A program made the translations under genes and the position numbers. From assembly GCA_031552195.1 (NCBI GenBank), contig JAVBMT010000009.1, positions 1-64,000 of the forward strand: a DNA stretch of 64,000 nucleotides, in the 5' to 3' direction. The stretch comes from JAVBMP01 sp031552195 (GTDB lineage: Bacteria > Desulfobacterota > Desulfovibrionia > Desulfovibrionales > Desulfovibrionaceae). Every line of letters begins with the position of its first letter. The first letter of the stretch is position 1. Below are positions 26,695-36,211 of the stretch, piece after piece. Below the pieces are notes generated by a model. The model did not search any database. It was not told the DNA's origin and saw only the letters and a list, made by a program, of their open reading frames with translations.

Positions 26695-27729
26695 TTATTT
26701 GCCGGCCGCGAGTTCGTCGCAGATTTTGTTATAGTGAGCCAGAATGGCCTTGGGGTCGGCCTTGGAGCCCTTCATAATGGCTTCCCAGCCTTCAATGGCG
26801 ACGGGGCTGGCGGCGTTGATGAACTTGGCTCTTTCTTCGGGGGCCAGGGTGTTGACGACTATGCCGTTGTCCTGCATGGTTTTCAGTTCAGCTTTGTCGG
26901 TGGCGTCAAGCAGGCCGCCGATCTGGCGGCTCATGGTTTCGCCGCTGACTTCTTCAAAGGCGGCCTGGATGTCGGCGGGCAGGCTGTCCCAGAGTTCCTG
27001 GTTCATGCCAAGCCAGATGGTGCCGTAAGTAAGGCTGCACAGGGTGATGGACTTGGTGGTTTCGTTGATTTTGAAGGAACGCATGGGGGCGATGGGGGTC
27101 AGGCAGCCGTCGGCCATGCCGCGCTGCAGGGAAAGATAGAAGTCGGTGAAAGGCACGGTAATGGGGTTGGCGCCGACGGCGCGGAGCAGGCGGGCGCCGG
27201 GGCCGCTGGGAGCCAGCATTTTTTTGCCTTTCATATCGTCAAAGTTCTTCACTTCGCCCTTGGCGAAAGCGAAGTGGGCGGAAGCGGAGCTGTGGATGGT
27301 CAGAACTTTGATGCCCTTGAATTCTTCCATCGCGGCCGGGGTGGTCTGCAGGAATCTCCACACGGCGGCGGAGGCGTCGGTAGAGGTGGTGAGCGAGCTG
27401 GGCACGGCGAACACGCCGAGCAGGTTCAGCTTGCCGGGGTTACGGGTGGAGAAATGGCTGCCTATGTTGATCTGGCCTTTTTTCAGTGAATCGAAAATTT
27501 CACCTTCGGGGCAGATGGTGCCGGGGTTGAAATAGGTGATTTCAACGCGGCCGCCGGTTTTCTGTTTGATGGCTTCAGCCCAGCTCAGGTAGATTTTCTG
27601 TACGACCGGGTGTTTATCCATGTACTGGGTGGTCATGTTCATTTTGTACACGGCGTCGGCGGCAATGGCGAAGCTGGCCGAGAACAGCAGGGCGCTAACG
27701 GCGAACAGGGAAACAAGAACCTTTTTCAT
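26695..27729 (-). CDS. TRAP transporter solute-binding protein, DctP family (copy 2)
   Basis: Periplasmic receptor of 344 residues, with a signal peptide (ending at IAADA) and DctP fold. It is closely similar to copy 1: both mature N-termini read DAVYKMN(L/M)T(S/T)QYMDKHPVVQK, and both have GRVEITYFNPGTICPEGEIFDS and CLTPIAPMRSFKINE. The C-termini and the segment around the ligand-pocket (FTDFYLSLQRG against FADYYLSLQRG) differ only slightly. This suggests tandem duplication with divergence. No DctQM subunits adjoin. AAGGAG precedes the ATG. Confidence 0.95.
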   Translation of the reverse strand: MKKVLVSLFAVSALLFSASFAIAADAVYKMNMTTQYMDKHPVVQKIYLSWAEAIKQKTGGRVEITYFNPGTICPEGEIFDSLKKGQINIGSHFSTRNPGKLNLLGVFAVPSSLTTSTDASAAVWRFLQTTPAAMEEFKGIKVLTIHSSASAHFAFAKGEVKNFDDMKGKKMLAPSGPGARLLRAVGANPITVPFTDFYLSLQRGMADGCLTPIAPMRSFKINETTKSITLCSLTYGTIWLGMNQELWDSLPADIQAAFEEVSGETMSRQIGGLLDATDKAELKTMQDNGIVVNTLAPEERAKFINAASPVAIEGWEAIMKGSKADPKAILAHYNKICDELAAGK

Positions 27730-28098
27730 TCAGTCGCTCCTTAAGACAGGGTTAATTAAATAAATACCGGCTTTGACGGCTTGTTGTTCACAAAAAGAAC
27801 TTTGTAGGCTTTGACAAAGTGATATATTTCTCTATCTCAAAAAAGCGCCTGAAAGTCAATCTGCGCGGCCTTCTTTATTTTACGCCCGCCTTAATCCGTG
27901 AGCGGCTGCGCCGTTTCCGTCCGCCGGAACGGGGCATCGCCGCCCCGCCGATAAAATATGCTGGCAATTTGCGCGGAAAAATATTAAACGATGCTGTTAT
28001 CTCCTTTCGTTTTCCGGCTTTTTGCGCTTCCGGGCGGCAGGCTTTGCGTTTGCGGCGCGACCACTGTTGAAGGCTGAAACAACTTGGGCGGAAACCCT
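27730..28098. other. Divergent regulatory gap between TRAP receptor 2 and the K+ channel gene
   Basis: The half near 27730-27850 is AT-rich and should hold the receptor promoter, but I could not pick a well-spaced pair. The half near 27900-28098 lies upstream of the channel gene. No gene is supported. Confidence 0.4.
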
Positions 28099-29799
28099 AT
28101 GAAATTCATTTTTTCACAAATGGCTTTTTTTGTTGCCCAACAAAGCAACAAGCGCAATTTGCGCTTCATGTTGCGGTTTTTCGTCTTCGTTCTGGTTCTT
28201 ATTTGCGTTTACAGCGCGCTTTTCCATTACATAATGCTGTTCGAGGGGCGTTCGTATTCCCCGGTTACAGGTTTGTACTGGACTCTGACGGTCATGTCCA
28301 CCCTGGGGTTCGGCGATATCACGTTCACCGGGGACCTGGGCAAAGTCTTCAGCGTTGTCGTGCTGCTGTCCGGCATAGTTCTCTTTATGCTGGTCATGCC
28401 GTTCACGTTTATACGCTACGTCTATTCCCCCTGGCTTGAGGCCCATTCCAAGGCCATGCTGCCGCGCGAGCTGCCGGAAAGCGCGTCAGGGCACGTCGTG
28501 CTTGTGGGCACCCGGAGCATCGCCATGCACATGACGGCCGTGCTGCAGCGCTATAACCTTCCCTACGTCATTTTAAGCGACAACTATCAGGAAGCCATGA
28601 CCCTGTTCGATTCCGGGCTGCACGTGCTTTGGGGCGAACTGGATTCGTCGGAAACCTACCTCAGGCTGCGGGCGGGCAAAGCCGCCTTGATCGTGGCCCT
28701 GCATGACGACCTTAAAAATACGAACATAGCCTCGACCGCGCGTGAGGCCGCTCCAGGCGCCATGATCGCCGGAATAGTGGAAGACGTCGATTCCGTCGAT
28801 ATCCTGCATCTTGCCGGCTGCAACTACACTTTCAACTTCGCCCAGATGCTGGGTGAAGCCATAGGCCGCCGCGTATTCGGAACCACCACCCGCAGCAACA
28901 TAGTGGGGCGTTTCGGCGAACTTTGCGTGGCGGAATCAGCGGCGCACGGCACGGCGCTTGTGGGCAAGACCCTGCGCGAGCTTGATCTGCGCGGAAGGCT
29001 GGGGCTGAACGTGGCGGGCATCTGGCAGGGCAACGAATTTCTTGCGGCCCAGCCGGATATCGCGATTGACGACGGCGCGGTCATCCTGCTGGCCGGAAGC
29101 GCCGACCTGCTGGAGCTTTATGACCAGAAAATGCTCGCCTACGCCAAGGAAACGCACGAGCACGCGGCTCTTGTCCTGGGCGGCGGGCAGGTGGGGCGGG
29201 CGGTCGCGAAAACCCTGGAAACGCGGGGCATTCCCTTCAGCCTGGTTGAAAAAAATCCGGCGGCCGTTCCGCAGGACGACCCTCGCTATATAACGGGCAG
29301 CGCGGCGGACATAGAAACCCTGCGCCGCGCCGGCATTGACTCCATAAACACCGTGATCGTGACCACGCACGACGACGACCTGAACATCTACCTGACCATA
29401 TACTGCCGCAAGCTCCGGCCGGACGCGCAGATAATCAGCCGGGCAACCCTAGACCGCAACGTGGCCTCTCTTTACAACGCCGGGGCGAACCTTGTGCTGT
29501 CTCATTCCGGCCTGGCCGCCAACGCCCTGGTCAACCTGATCACCCCGGGGCGCATTTTTATGCTCACCGAGGGGCTGAACATCTTTCGCGTCGCAACTCC
29601 GGACAAGCTGGTCGGCGTCAGCCTGGCCGAAAGCGGCATCAGAAACTTCACGGAATGCAACGTGGTGGCCATACGGCGCGACGGGGTAATGGAAGTGAAC
29701 CCTGACCCTGGCAAGCCGCTCGGCGCGGGCGGCGAACTGGTGCTTATAGGCACTGCCGAGGCGGAGCAAAAATTCATCAGGCGCTTTATGCCGGCCTGA
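28099..29799 (+). CDS. Potassium channel with two RCK (TrkA-N) domains
   Basis: Membrane protein of 566 residues. Two membrane helices (about 26-46 and 85-110) surround a pore loop with the selectivity filter TLGFGD. They are followed by two regulator-of-K+-conductance domains: the first (HVVLVGTRSIAMH, from about 130) has a degenerate glycine loop, the second (LVLGGGQVGRAVA, from about 360) has the canonical GxGxxG-like nucleotide loop, and a TrkA-C domain lies between and after them. The start is the ATG at 28099 with GCGGA upstream; a TTG 15 bases earlier is less likely. It has no neighbouring Trk genes. Confidence 0.9.
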   Translation: MKFIFSQMAFFVAQQSNKRNLRFMLRFFVFVLVLICVYSALFHYIMLFEGRSYSPVTGLYWTLTVMSTLGFGDITFTGDLGKVFSVVVLLSGIVLFMLVMPFTFIRYVYSPWLEAHSKAMLPRELPESASGHVVLVGTRSIAMHMTAVLQRYNLPYVILSDNYQEAMTLFDSGLHVLWGELDSSETYLRLRAGKAALIVALHDDLKNTNIASTAREAAPGAMIAGIVEDVDSVDILHLAGCNYTFNFAQMLGEAIGRRVFGTTTRSNIVGRFGELCVAESAAHGTALVGKTLRELDLRGRLGLNVAGIWQGNEFLAAQPDIAIDDGAVILLAGSADLLELYDQKMLAYAKETHEHAALVLGGGQVGRAVAKTLETRGIPFSLVEKNPAAVPQDDPRYITGSAADIETLRRAGIDSINTVIVTTHDDDLNIYLTIYCRKLRPDAQIISRATLDRNVASLYNAGANLVLSHSGLAANALVNLITPGRIFMLTEGLNIFRVATPDKLVGVSLAESGIRNFTECNVVAIRRDGVMEVNPDPGKPLGAGGELVLIGTAEAEQKFIRRFMPA

Positions 29800-30004
29800 G
29801 CAGGCGCCGGCCCCGGTTTTTAACCCGCCGTTTTTTTGGCCTTATGCGGATAGCCTGTAAAAAATTGGCTGCGGCGAAAATTTTTAACGCCTTGCGCAAT
29901 GTCGCGCTTGCCAAAGCCTCTTTAAGTACGCTACTAGAATAATCGGTGCGAAAGCCGCAAATAGCGCGGGCTGTTGTCACAGCCCGAATATTCCGGGAGG
30001 AACC

Positions 30005-31159
30005 ATGAATTGGGATTGGGACAAATTGCAGGAAAAACGCCAGCGCCAGACCGGACACGTTCCGCCGTCCGGGCAAGGGCCTGATGAGCCCGGCAAAGGG
30101 CGAAACGGGAATAATGAAGACGACGGGCAGGATCCGTCCTGGAAGAATTTTGAAAGGCGCGGCGGGTTTTTTTCCGGCGGAGGCAAGGGGAGCGTCCCTC
30201 CAGTTAACTTTTCGCTTTTTAAAATCGGCGCCGTGATGCTGGTGTTGGCCTGGCTGGCTTCCGGCATCTTTATTGTGGACCCGGATGAAGAAGGCATGGT
30301 TTTGCGTTTCGGCAAATTCACCCGCCAGGTCGGTCCGGGGCCGCATTATCATTTTCCCTACCCGATTGAAACAGTGGAGCTGCCCAAGGTGCGCGCCCTG
30401 CGCATGGAAAAAATAGGCACCAGGGGCACGGAAGAAGCCTCAATGCTCACGGGTGACGAAAATATCGTCAACGTCGAGTTCAGCGTTCAATATCTGATAA
30501 AAAACCCGGAAGACTTCCTGTTCAAGGTTGACATGCTCATCAACCGGCAGGGTTTGTCGGACACCGTGCGTAACGCCGCTATCGCCGCCATGCGCACGGT
30601 TGTGGGCAGTAAGAAAATCGACGTTATCCTTAAGGATGACCGCGCCCAGATTGAAGCGGATACCCAGGCGCTGCTCCAGTCCATATTGGACAGCTACCAG
30701 GCTGGCGTGGTCATAAACTCCGTGCAGATGCAGCCTGTGCAGCACCCCAAAGAGGTCGAGGAGGCGGTCAAGGACGTGACCAGCGCCCGTGAAGATAGAA
30801 GCCGCAGCATTAATGAGGCTGAAGTCTACCATAACGAAGTTATTCCGAAGACCAGGGGCGAAGCGGCGGAAATAATCAACCAGGCCGAGGCCTACAAGGT
30901 TTCGGTGGTACGGCAGGCCGAAGGCGAGGCCGGGCGTTTTCTCGCCGTGCTGAGCGAATACCGCAAGGCGGAAGAAGTTACCAAAAAGCGTATGTACATT
31001 GAAGCGATGGAATCAATTCTCTCCTCGCCTGGCCTGGAGAAAATCATAATGCCGAAGCAGGGCGCGGGGCCGGTTCTGCCTTATCTGCCGCTTGACGGCC
31101 TGGCCGGGCGTTCCGGCAAGGCCGCGGCCGCCAACGATCAGCCCAAGGCGGTGAAATAA
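30005..31159 (+). CDS. hflK: Membrane protease regulator HflK
   Basis: SPFH/prohibitin protein of 384 residues that, with HflC, surrounds and modulates the FtsH protease in the inner membrane. It has a long hydrophilic Gly/Pro-rich N-terminus, one membrane segment (VMLVLAWLASGIFIV), then the SPFH domain (EEGMVLRFGKFTRQVGPGPHYHFPYP) and a C-terminal coiled coil. GGGAGG precedes the ATG. Its stop overlaps the hflC start (TAATG). A hairpin (29967-29974/29979-29986) lies just upstream. Confidence 0.97.
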   Translation: MNWDWDKLQEKRQRQTGHVPPSGQGPDEPGKGRNGNNEDDGQDPSWKNFERRGGFFSGGGKGSVPPVNFSLFKIGAVMLVLAWLASGIFIVDPDEEGMVLRFGKFTRQVGPGPHYHFPYPIETVELPKVRALRMEKIGTRGTEEASMLTGDENIVNVEFSVQYLIKNPEDFLFKVDMLINRQGLSDTVRNAAIAAMRTVVGSKKIDVILKDDRAQIEADTQALLQSILDSYQAGVVINSVQMQPVQHPKEVEEAVKDVTSAREDRSRSINEAEVYHNEVIPKTRGEAAEIINQAEAYKVSVVRQAEGEAGRFLAVLSEYRKAEEVTKKRMYIEAMESILSSPGLEKIIMPKQGAGPVLPYLPLDGLAGRSGKAAAANDQPKAVK

Positions 31160-32007
31160 TGGATAAGCGTTTTTTAAATATAGCTGCCGCCATTCTTATC
31201 GTCATAGGGGTGATAAGCCAGTGCGTCTTTACTGTAGACCAGCGCCAGCAGGCCATAATCCTTCAGCTCGGCGAGCCGGTGAAGCAAACCTTGGGGCCCG
31301 GCCTGCATTTCAAGCTGCCCTTTATCCAGAACGTGATCTATTTCGATTCACGAGTGCTGTCGTACGATTTTAACTCGCCGGCGGCCCTGACCAAAGACAC
31401 CAAAAGCCTGGTGCTGGATAACTACGTGCGCTGGCGCATAGCCGACCCCCTGCTTTTTTACACCTCGCTCCATTCGGTCAGCCGCGCCCCGGACGCGTTG
31501 CGGCAAATCGTTTACGCCCAATTGCACGCCACCTTGGCGCAATATGAGTTCAGCGACGTGATTTCCTCCGGCCGCGCGGAAATAATGGAAGCGGTCAAAA
31601 GCAAAAGCAACGACCTGAGCAAGGCCTATGGCATAGAGATCATCGACGTGCGCATAAAAAGGGCGGACTTGCAGGAGGCCAACCAGAAGGCGGTATTCAA
31701 GCGCATGCAGGCCGAGCGCGAGCGCCAGGCCAAGCAATATCGTTCCGAAGGCGTTGAGGAGGCCACCAAAATCCGCTCCGCCGCCGACCGCGACCGGGTG
31801 ATCCTTCTGGCTGAAGCTAAGCAGAAAGCTCAGCTTGTAATGGGCGGGGCCGATGCCGAAGCCGTGCGCATAATGGCTGAAGCTATAGGCAAATCGCCGG
31901 ATTTTTATGAATTTTCGCGTAGTCTGCAAGCCTACAGGAAAAGCTTGCAAAATAACACAAAGCTGATGTTAGACCCGGATATGGACTTTTTGAAACACAT
32001 GGAATAG
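31159..32007 (+). CDS. hflC: Membrane protease regulator HflC
   Basis: SPFH partner of HflK, 282 residues. It has an N-terminal membrane anchor (IAAAILIVIGVISQCVF), then DQRQQAIILQLGEPVKQTLGPGLHFKLPFIQ and the DVRIKRADL segment followed by the coiled coil RMQAERERQAKQYRSEG. Start is coupled to hflK by one base. The length and domain order are typical. Confidence 0.97.
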   Translation: MDKRFLNIAAAILIVIGVISQCVFTVDQRQQAIILQLGEPVKQTLGPGLHFKLPFIQNVIYFDSRVLSYDFNSPAALTKDTKSLVLDNYVRWRIADPLLFYTSLHSVSRAPDALRQIVYAQLHATLAQYEFSDVISSGRAEIMEAVKSKSNDLSKAYGIEIIDVRIKRADLQEANQKAVFKRMQAERERQAKQYRSEGVEEATKIRSAADRDRVILLAEAKQKAQLVMGGADAEAVRIMAEAIGKSPDFYEFSRSLQAYRKSLQNNTKLMLDPDMDFLKHME

Positions 32008-32052
32008 CGCTGAAATAACGACTTGTTGCAAAGACAGGCAAAAAAAAAGATA

Positions 32053-32138
32053 TTATTTCGCAATAACAATTGCTATTTCGCCAATGTTATGGCAGGAAAA
32101 TTTTGCTTGGGAATGTGATAAGTATATTATTTCAATAA
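32053..32138 (+). promoter_or_regulatory. Operator-like repeats and candidate promoter of the CI/S24 regulator
   Basis: Three related AT-rich sites: TTATTTCGCAATAA (32053-32066, palindromic), TGCTATTTCGCCAATGTTAT (32071-32090) and TTATTTCAATAA (32127-32138, palindromic). The third overlaps a TATTAT -10 (32125-32130) paired with TTGCTT (32103-32108) at 16 bases. Such an array suggests autoregulation by the regulator encoded at 32288. Confidence 0.5.
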
Positions 32139-32287
32139 CTATGGCTGTTTTTTTAACTAAATGGCGATAATGGACTTGATTAGTCTGAAAAAGGTTTTAT
32201 ATATACGCGCACAGGAAGCGGTATTCGCAGCCTGTTAATTTGCGGTCATTATCGTTATGGCCCGGGAAACTTTGTGAGGAGATATAA

Positions 32288-32974
32288 GTGGTTAATTTTG
32301 AAGAGATCTTTGAGCGGATCAAGCTGGCAACCAATACCAGAACGCAGATGGAATTGGCAGAAGTGCTTGATATACGCCAGTCGAGCATCTCAGACGCCAA
32401 GCGGCGAAACTCCGTTCCCGCCGAGTGGTATATGAAACTGTTTGAAAGCTTCGGCCTTAACCCTGACTGGCTTAAGCAAGGCACGGGGCCTATGTATCTG
32501 CGCACGGAACATGGTTACACGCCGGTTGACGCCCCTATGGGGTATTTATTCGAGGAAACGGTGCAGTATGGCGAACCTGACGCGAAAAACGTGGTTGTTT
32601 CAGTGTATTCCACCTTGGCCGACACTGAAGAGGAGTCCTTCAAGGTAAGCATAGGAAAACTCAGCATCCCAATGTCTTTCGCGCACAGCGGCCTGCACGT
32701 CGTGCGCCTTGACGCCACCAGCATGGAGCCGCATATCCACAAGGGCGCTTTCGTCGGGCTGGACACGACGCAAAAACGCCTTGTTTCCGGAGAACTTTTT
32801 GGGATAGTCCTTCCTTATGAGGGCATTTCCATCAAGCGTGTTTTTATTGACACCCAAAATAACCGCATTATCCTCCGGTCCGAAAATCACGGGCATCCGG
32901 AAGTAACGCTGCCGCTGAATGACCACGCCAAGCATGTGGTCGGGCGGGCGGTCTGGATCATGCAAAAACTGTAA
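32288..32974 (+). CDS. CI/LexA-like transcriptional repressor with S24 domain
   Basis: Protein of 228 residues. The N-terminus (residues about 1-66) is a CI-type helix-turn-helix: FERIKLATNTRTQMELAEVLDIRQSSISDAKRR. The C-terminus is a S24 (LexA/UmuD-like) domain with the catalytic Ser in SMEPHIHKGAFVG and the Lys in ISIKRVF. A clear Ala-Gly or Cys-Gly cleavage site is not visible between the domains. Start is GTG with GAGGAG upstream. Similar proteins occur both in prophages and as chromosomal regulators in sulfate reducers; no prophage genes adjoin, so a chromosomal regulator is more likely. Confidence 0.9.
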   Translation: MVNFEEIFERIKLATNTRTQMELAEVLDIRQSSISDAKRRNSVPAEWYMKLFESFGLNPDWLKQGTGPMYLRTEHGYTPVDAPMGYLFEETVQYGEPDAKNVVVSVYSTLADTEEESFKVSIGKLSIPMSFAHSGLHVVRLDATSMEPHIHKGAFVGLDTTQKRLVSGELFGIVLPYEGISIKRVFIDTQNNRIILRSENHGHPEVTLPLNDHAKHVVGRAVWIMQKL

Positions 32975-33136
32975 CCTTTGCGTTCGGCCTTGCGGCGCGG
33001 TGTTTCAAAGCCGGCGCCGGACCGTTGCGGAGCGAGTCTTTTGCCGGAGGCAGCGAGATTTTTAAAAAAAGAACTTGCTGCCAGCAAAAGCTTATTCGGG
33101 AGACTCTGGCTTGAGCGGCCTCTGCTCGAAAGCGGA

Positions 33137-33847
33137 CTAGGTTATCTTTTTTTTTGATCTCCTCTTTTCATTATTTTCCCGCTTTTGAGCGTCTCCCGCA
33201 GGCAAGGCCACCCCTGTTTTAGGACAAAATACGTTCATGGCGCAAACCGGGCAATCCGGTTTGCGCGCCATGCAGACCTCCCTCCCGAAAGAAACCATGG
33301 CGTGGTTCACGTTTCCCCACTCCTCACGCGGAAACAGGGCCATAAGATCTTTTTCTATCTTGTCCTGTTCTTTTTCTTCCGTCAGCCCCAGCCTTTTCGC
33401 TATGCGCATTACGTGCGTATCTACCGCCAGCCCGAAGTTCAGCCCGAACGCGCCCCAAAGCACCACGTTGGCGGTTTTCCGCGCGACCCCGTCAAGCCTT
33501 AGCATGTCTTCCATGGTCTGCGGAACCATTCCGTTATAATCGCGCATGACCATGCGCGCGCTGCTGATCAGGTTTTTGGCCTTGTTCCGGTAAAAACCGG
33601 TTGAGCGTATGCATTCTTCAAGCTCTTCCTGCCCGGCCCCGGCCAGTTGCTCAGGCCCGGGCCAACGGGCGAAAAGTGCGGGGGTCACCATGTTCACCCT
33701 TGCGTCCGTGCATTGGGCGGAAAGCACTGTGGCTACCAGAAGCTGCCAGGGGGTCTCCGCGTTGAGGTGCGGCCTGGGGCTGGGGTAGCGTTTTTTCAAA
33801 ACTTCAAGGCAGGCCGAGGCAACGGCCTGGCGGTTGTTTTTATTCAT
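33137..33847 (-). CDS. nth: Endonuclease III
   Basis: DNA glycosylase/AP lyase of 236 residues acting on oxidised pyrimidines. The helix-hairpin-helix motif with catalytic Lys is LDGVARKTANVV; the catalytic Asp is in AVDTHV. The [4Fe-4S] cysteines follow the CX6CX2CX5C pattern (CMARKPDCPVCAMNVFC). The C-terminus ends in a basic tail (KRRSKKKIT). ATG at 33847 has AGGA at proper distance; an upstream GTG at 33886 lacks one. Confidence 0.97.
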   Translation of the reverse strand: MNKNNRQAVASACLEVLKKRYPSPRPHLNAETPWQLLVATVLSAQCTDARVNMVTPALFARWPGPEQLAGAGQEELEECIRSTGFYRNKAKNLISSARMVMRDYNGMVPQTMEDMLRLDGVARKTANVVLWGAFGLNFGLAVDTHVMRIAKRLGLTEEKEQDKIEKDLMALFPREEWGNVNHAMVSFGREVCMARKPDCPVCAMNVFCPKTGVALPAGDAQKRENNEKRRSKKKIT

Positions 33848-34076
33848 GCGGATTTCCTGGATGCGTTTTTTTTGCTTCGGCGCCACACGTCAACAGCCTA
33901 TAATTACTCCGCCTTTCGCGCAAGAAAGTAGTGCGGGGGGCATTGTGCCGCAAGCCGGGTTGTGGCAGAGTACGCCCAGACGGCGGAGACGCCTCCCCCA
34001 TGCGGGGGCCGGTTTTCCGCGTGCGGCGCATGGGCGGTTGGCCAGGGTTTTTGGCGCAAACAGTCTTGCGATTTTT

Positions 34077-34439
34077 ATGGCGGGTGAGATGCCGGGTAAA
34101 GAACCTTCGGAAAAAATTCTGGTTTACGTAACCTGCGCCGACGGCGAAGAAGCCGGGCGCATAGCCCGCCGCGCCGTGGAAGAGAGGCTTGCGGCCTGCG
34201 CCAACGTCATTCCTTCAGTCACCTCGGTTTTCCGCTGGGAAGGCCGGGTGCAAAGCGCGCCGGAATGCCTTTGCCTGCTGAAAAGCCTCGCGGATTGCCT
34301 GCCCGGCCTTATTGAGGCGATAAAAGAGGAGCATAGTTACGAATTGCCCTGCATAACCGCCTTGCCGCTGAGCGGCGGAGATTCCGCCTACCTGGACTGG
34401 ATCGCTTCCGAGTGCCGCCGCCCCGGCCCCGGGCGCTGA
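34077..34439 (+). CDS. cutA: Divalent-cation tolerance protein CutA1
   Basis: Trimeric ferredoxin-like protein of about 120 residues. Typical CutA1 features: VYVTCADGEEAGRIARRAVEERLAACANVI, then the central FRWEGRVQ strand and the HSYELPCITALPL segment. Its role in metal tolerance is inferred from E. coli and its molecular function remains debated. The starting ATG is uncertain (34077 or 34089); the longer upstream frame is not supported by a ribosome binding site and overlaps the nth region. Confidence 0.9.
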   Translation: MAGEMPGKEPSEKILVYVTCADGEEAGRIARRAVEERLAACANVIPSVTSVFRWEGRVQSAPECLCLLKSLADCLPGLIEAIKEEHSYELPCITALPLSGGDSAYLDWIASECRRPGPGR

Positions 34440-34463
34440 TTTCCTAATTCAAAGGAGCTTTTG

Positions 34464-35429
34464 ATGTCCATTTATATTTCAGGTTCTCTCGCTTACGACC
34501 GCATCATGAATTTTCCCGGCGTTTTTTCCGAATGCATTCTGCCGGATAAAATCCATATGCTGAACGCGGTGTTCACAATAGACAACCTGCAACAGAAAAG
34601 AGGCGGCACGGGCGGAAACATCGCCTACAACCTGTCGCTGCTCGGCGAGAAACCCTTGCTGCTTTCCTGCGCCGGAACGGACTTTGAAAGCTACGCGGTA
34701 TATCTTGAAAGCCTGGGCCTGTCCTTGCGTTATGTGCGCCGTGTGCCCAACGAATTTACGGCCGGAGCCTATATTATAACAGACCGGGCCAGCAGCCAGA
34801 TAATAGCATTTCACGCGGCGGCCATGAATTACAGCTGCGACTACGACTTCTGCGACCTCAACCCCTCCACGGACTGGGGCATCGTCTCCCCCACCAACCC
34901 TGACGACATGTACAGCCACCCGATGGTGTACAAAAGCAAAGGAGTGCGCTATATTTTCGACCCCGGCCAGCAGATTTCCGCCCTTGATCCGGGCAGGCTG
35001 CTCGAAGCGCTGGACGGTTCTTACGCCTTGGCCGGCAACGATTATGAAATAAGCCTGATTTGCGAACGCGCCGGAATTTCGCGGGCGGATCTTCAGCGCA
35101 AAACCGGAGCCTTGATTACCACCCTCGGCAAACACGGTTCGGACGTCAGCTTTCCGGACGGAACGGAAACGCATGTTCCGGCCGTTCCCGGCCTGAACGC
35201 GCTTGACCCCACAGGGGCAGGCGACGCATACCGCGCGGGCCTGCTCAAGGGTTTGAGCGTGGGGTTTGATATTGTGGAATCTTCGAAGCTTGGTTCAATT
35301 TGCGCATCTTTCTGCGTGGAGAAATACGGCACCCAGGAACACAGCTTCGGAACCAGGATTTTCGGCGAACGTTACAAGGCGACCTTTGGCTCCACCCTTC
35401 CGGCCGCCTTCAAGTGCGCCAGGGATTAA
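34464..35429 (+). CDS. PfkB-family sugar/nucleoside kinase, adenosine-kinase-like
   Basis: Ribokinase-fold kinase of 321 residues. The first PfkB signature region is RGGTGGNIAYNLSLLG (residues about 49-65) and the second is DPTGAGDAYRAGL with the catalytic Asp and anion hole. The GGTGGN pattern together with the DTNP-like SPTNPDD stretch points to the adenosine kinase-like branch. A typical AAAGGAG precedes the ATG at 34464; a TTG three bases earlier is less likely. Followed by the TPR protein at 35514 and the hybrid sensor gene, likely one transcription unit. Confidence 0.9.
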   Translation: MSIYISGSLAYDRIMNFPGVFSECILPDKIHMLNAVFTIDNLQQKRGGTGGNIAYNLSLLGEKPLLLSCAGTDFESYAVYLESLGLSLRYVRRVPNEFTAGAYIITDRASSQIIAFHAAAMNYSCDYDFCDLNPSTDWGIVSPTNPDDMYSHPMVYKSKGVRYIFDPGQQISALDPGRLLEALDGSYALAGNDYEISLICERAGISRADLQRKTGALITTLGKHGSDVSFPDGTETHVPAVPGLNALDPTGAGDAYRAGLLKGLSVGFDIVESSKLGSICASFCVEKYGTQEHSFGTRIFGERYKATFGSTLPAAFKCARD

Positions 35430-35513
35430 AGCCGGCTGGAAAGCATCCGCGTTCCGGCCTCGCAGTGTGCGGCGACAAAATTTTTCAACGCGAAAAGCGG
35501 GAGATGAAGATAA

Positions 35514-36158
35514 ATGAAAAAAGGCGACAATCATCCGGAGAACGAGCTGGTCGAGCTTGGCAGGCAGGTGCGCGCCGGGGCGTATGTGAAGCGGAACAGC
35601 TTTTTTTTCGGCCTGTTCGCAACCGGATTGCTATGCCTGTATCTGGGCTATGTTTTGTCTTCAATGCTGCCCGGCGCTTCCGGCGTAGCGCCGCAGGGCG
35701 CGGCCGGGCAGAACCAGGCTTCCCCGGCTCTTTCGCAGGAACTGGCCTCCCGCCTGGCCCGCCTTGAGCAGGCCACCATCGGAAGCCCCAAAGACGCGGC
35801 CTTGTGGGATCAGCTCGGGCATGCCTATTTTGAGGCCCGGCAGTACCAGAAGGGCATAAGCGCCTATGAAACGGCCCGAAGCCTCGGGCGGCTTAGTTCG
35901 GACGCCCTGAGCCACTTGGGCGTGATGTACGGCAGCGAGCATATGCATGACAAGGCCCTGGCCGCCTTGAAAGAGGCTGTCGAGCTTGACCCCGGAAACG
36001 GAGAAGCCCTGTTTTATCTCGGCGGGGTGTATTATTACGATCTTAACGACCGTAAGCAGGGGCTGGAAACCTGGAAAAAGCTTCTGGCCATAAATCCCGA
36101 TTTGCAGATGGAAGACGGGCGCACCCTGCGCGAGTGGGTGGAAAGCCTGCCGGAATAG
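35514..36158 (+). CDS. Membrane-anchored TPR protein
   Basis: Protein of 214 residues with one N-terminal membrane helix (FGLFATGLLCLYLGYVLSS) and three tetratricopeptide repeats (WDQLGHAYFEARQYQKGISAY, then HLGVMYGSEHMHDKALAAL and FYLGGVYYYDLNDRKQGLETW). The arrangement resembles the periplasmic TPR part of cytochrome c maturation factor CcmH/NrfG, but no maturation genes adjoin. TPRs mediate protein contacts, so a partner role with the neighbouring sensor is possible but unproven. Confidence 0.88.
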   Translation: MKKGDNHPENELVELGRQVRAGAYVKRNSFFFGLFATGLLCLYLGYVLSSMLPGASGVAPQGAAGQNQASPALSQELASRLARLEQATIGSPKDAALWDQLGHAYFEARQYQKGISAYETARSLGRLSSDALSHLGVMYGSEHMHDKALAALKEAVELDPGNGEALFYLGGVYYYDLNDRKQGLETWKKLLAINPDLQMEDGRTLREWVESLPE

Positions 36159-36211
36159 AAAAATCGCTGGCAGCCGTATTTTGCGGGATAAACAGTCCGG
36201 GGAAAATAATT

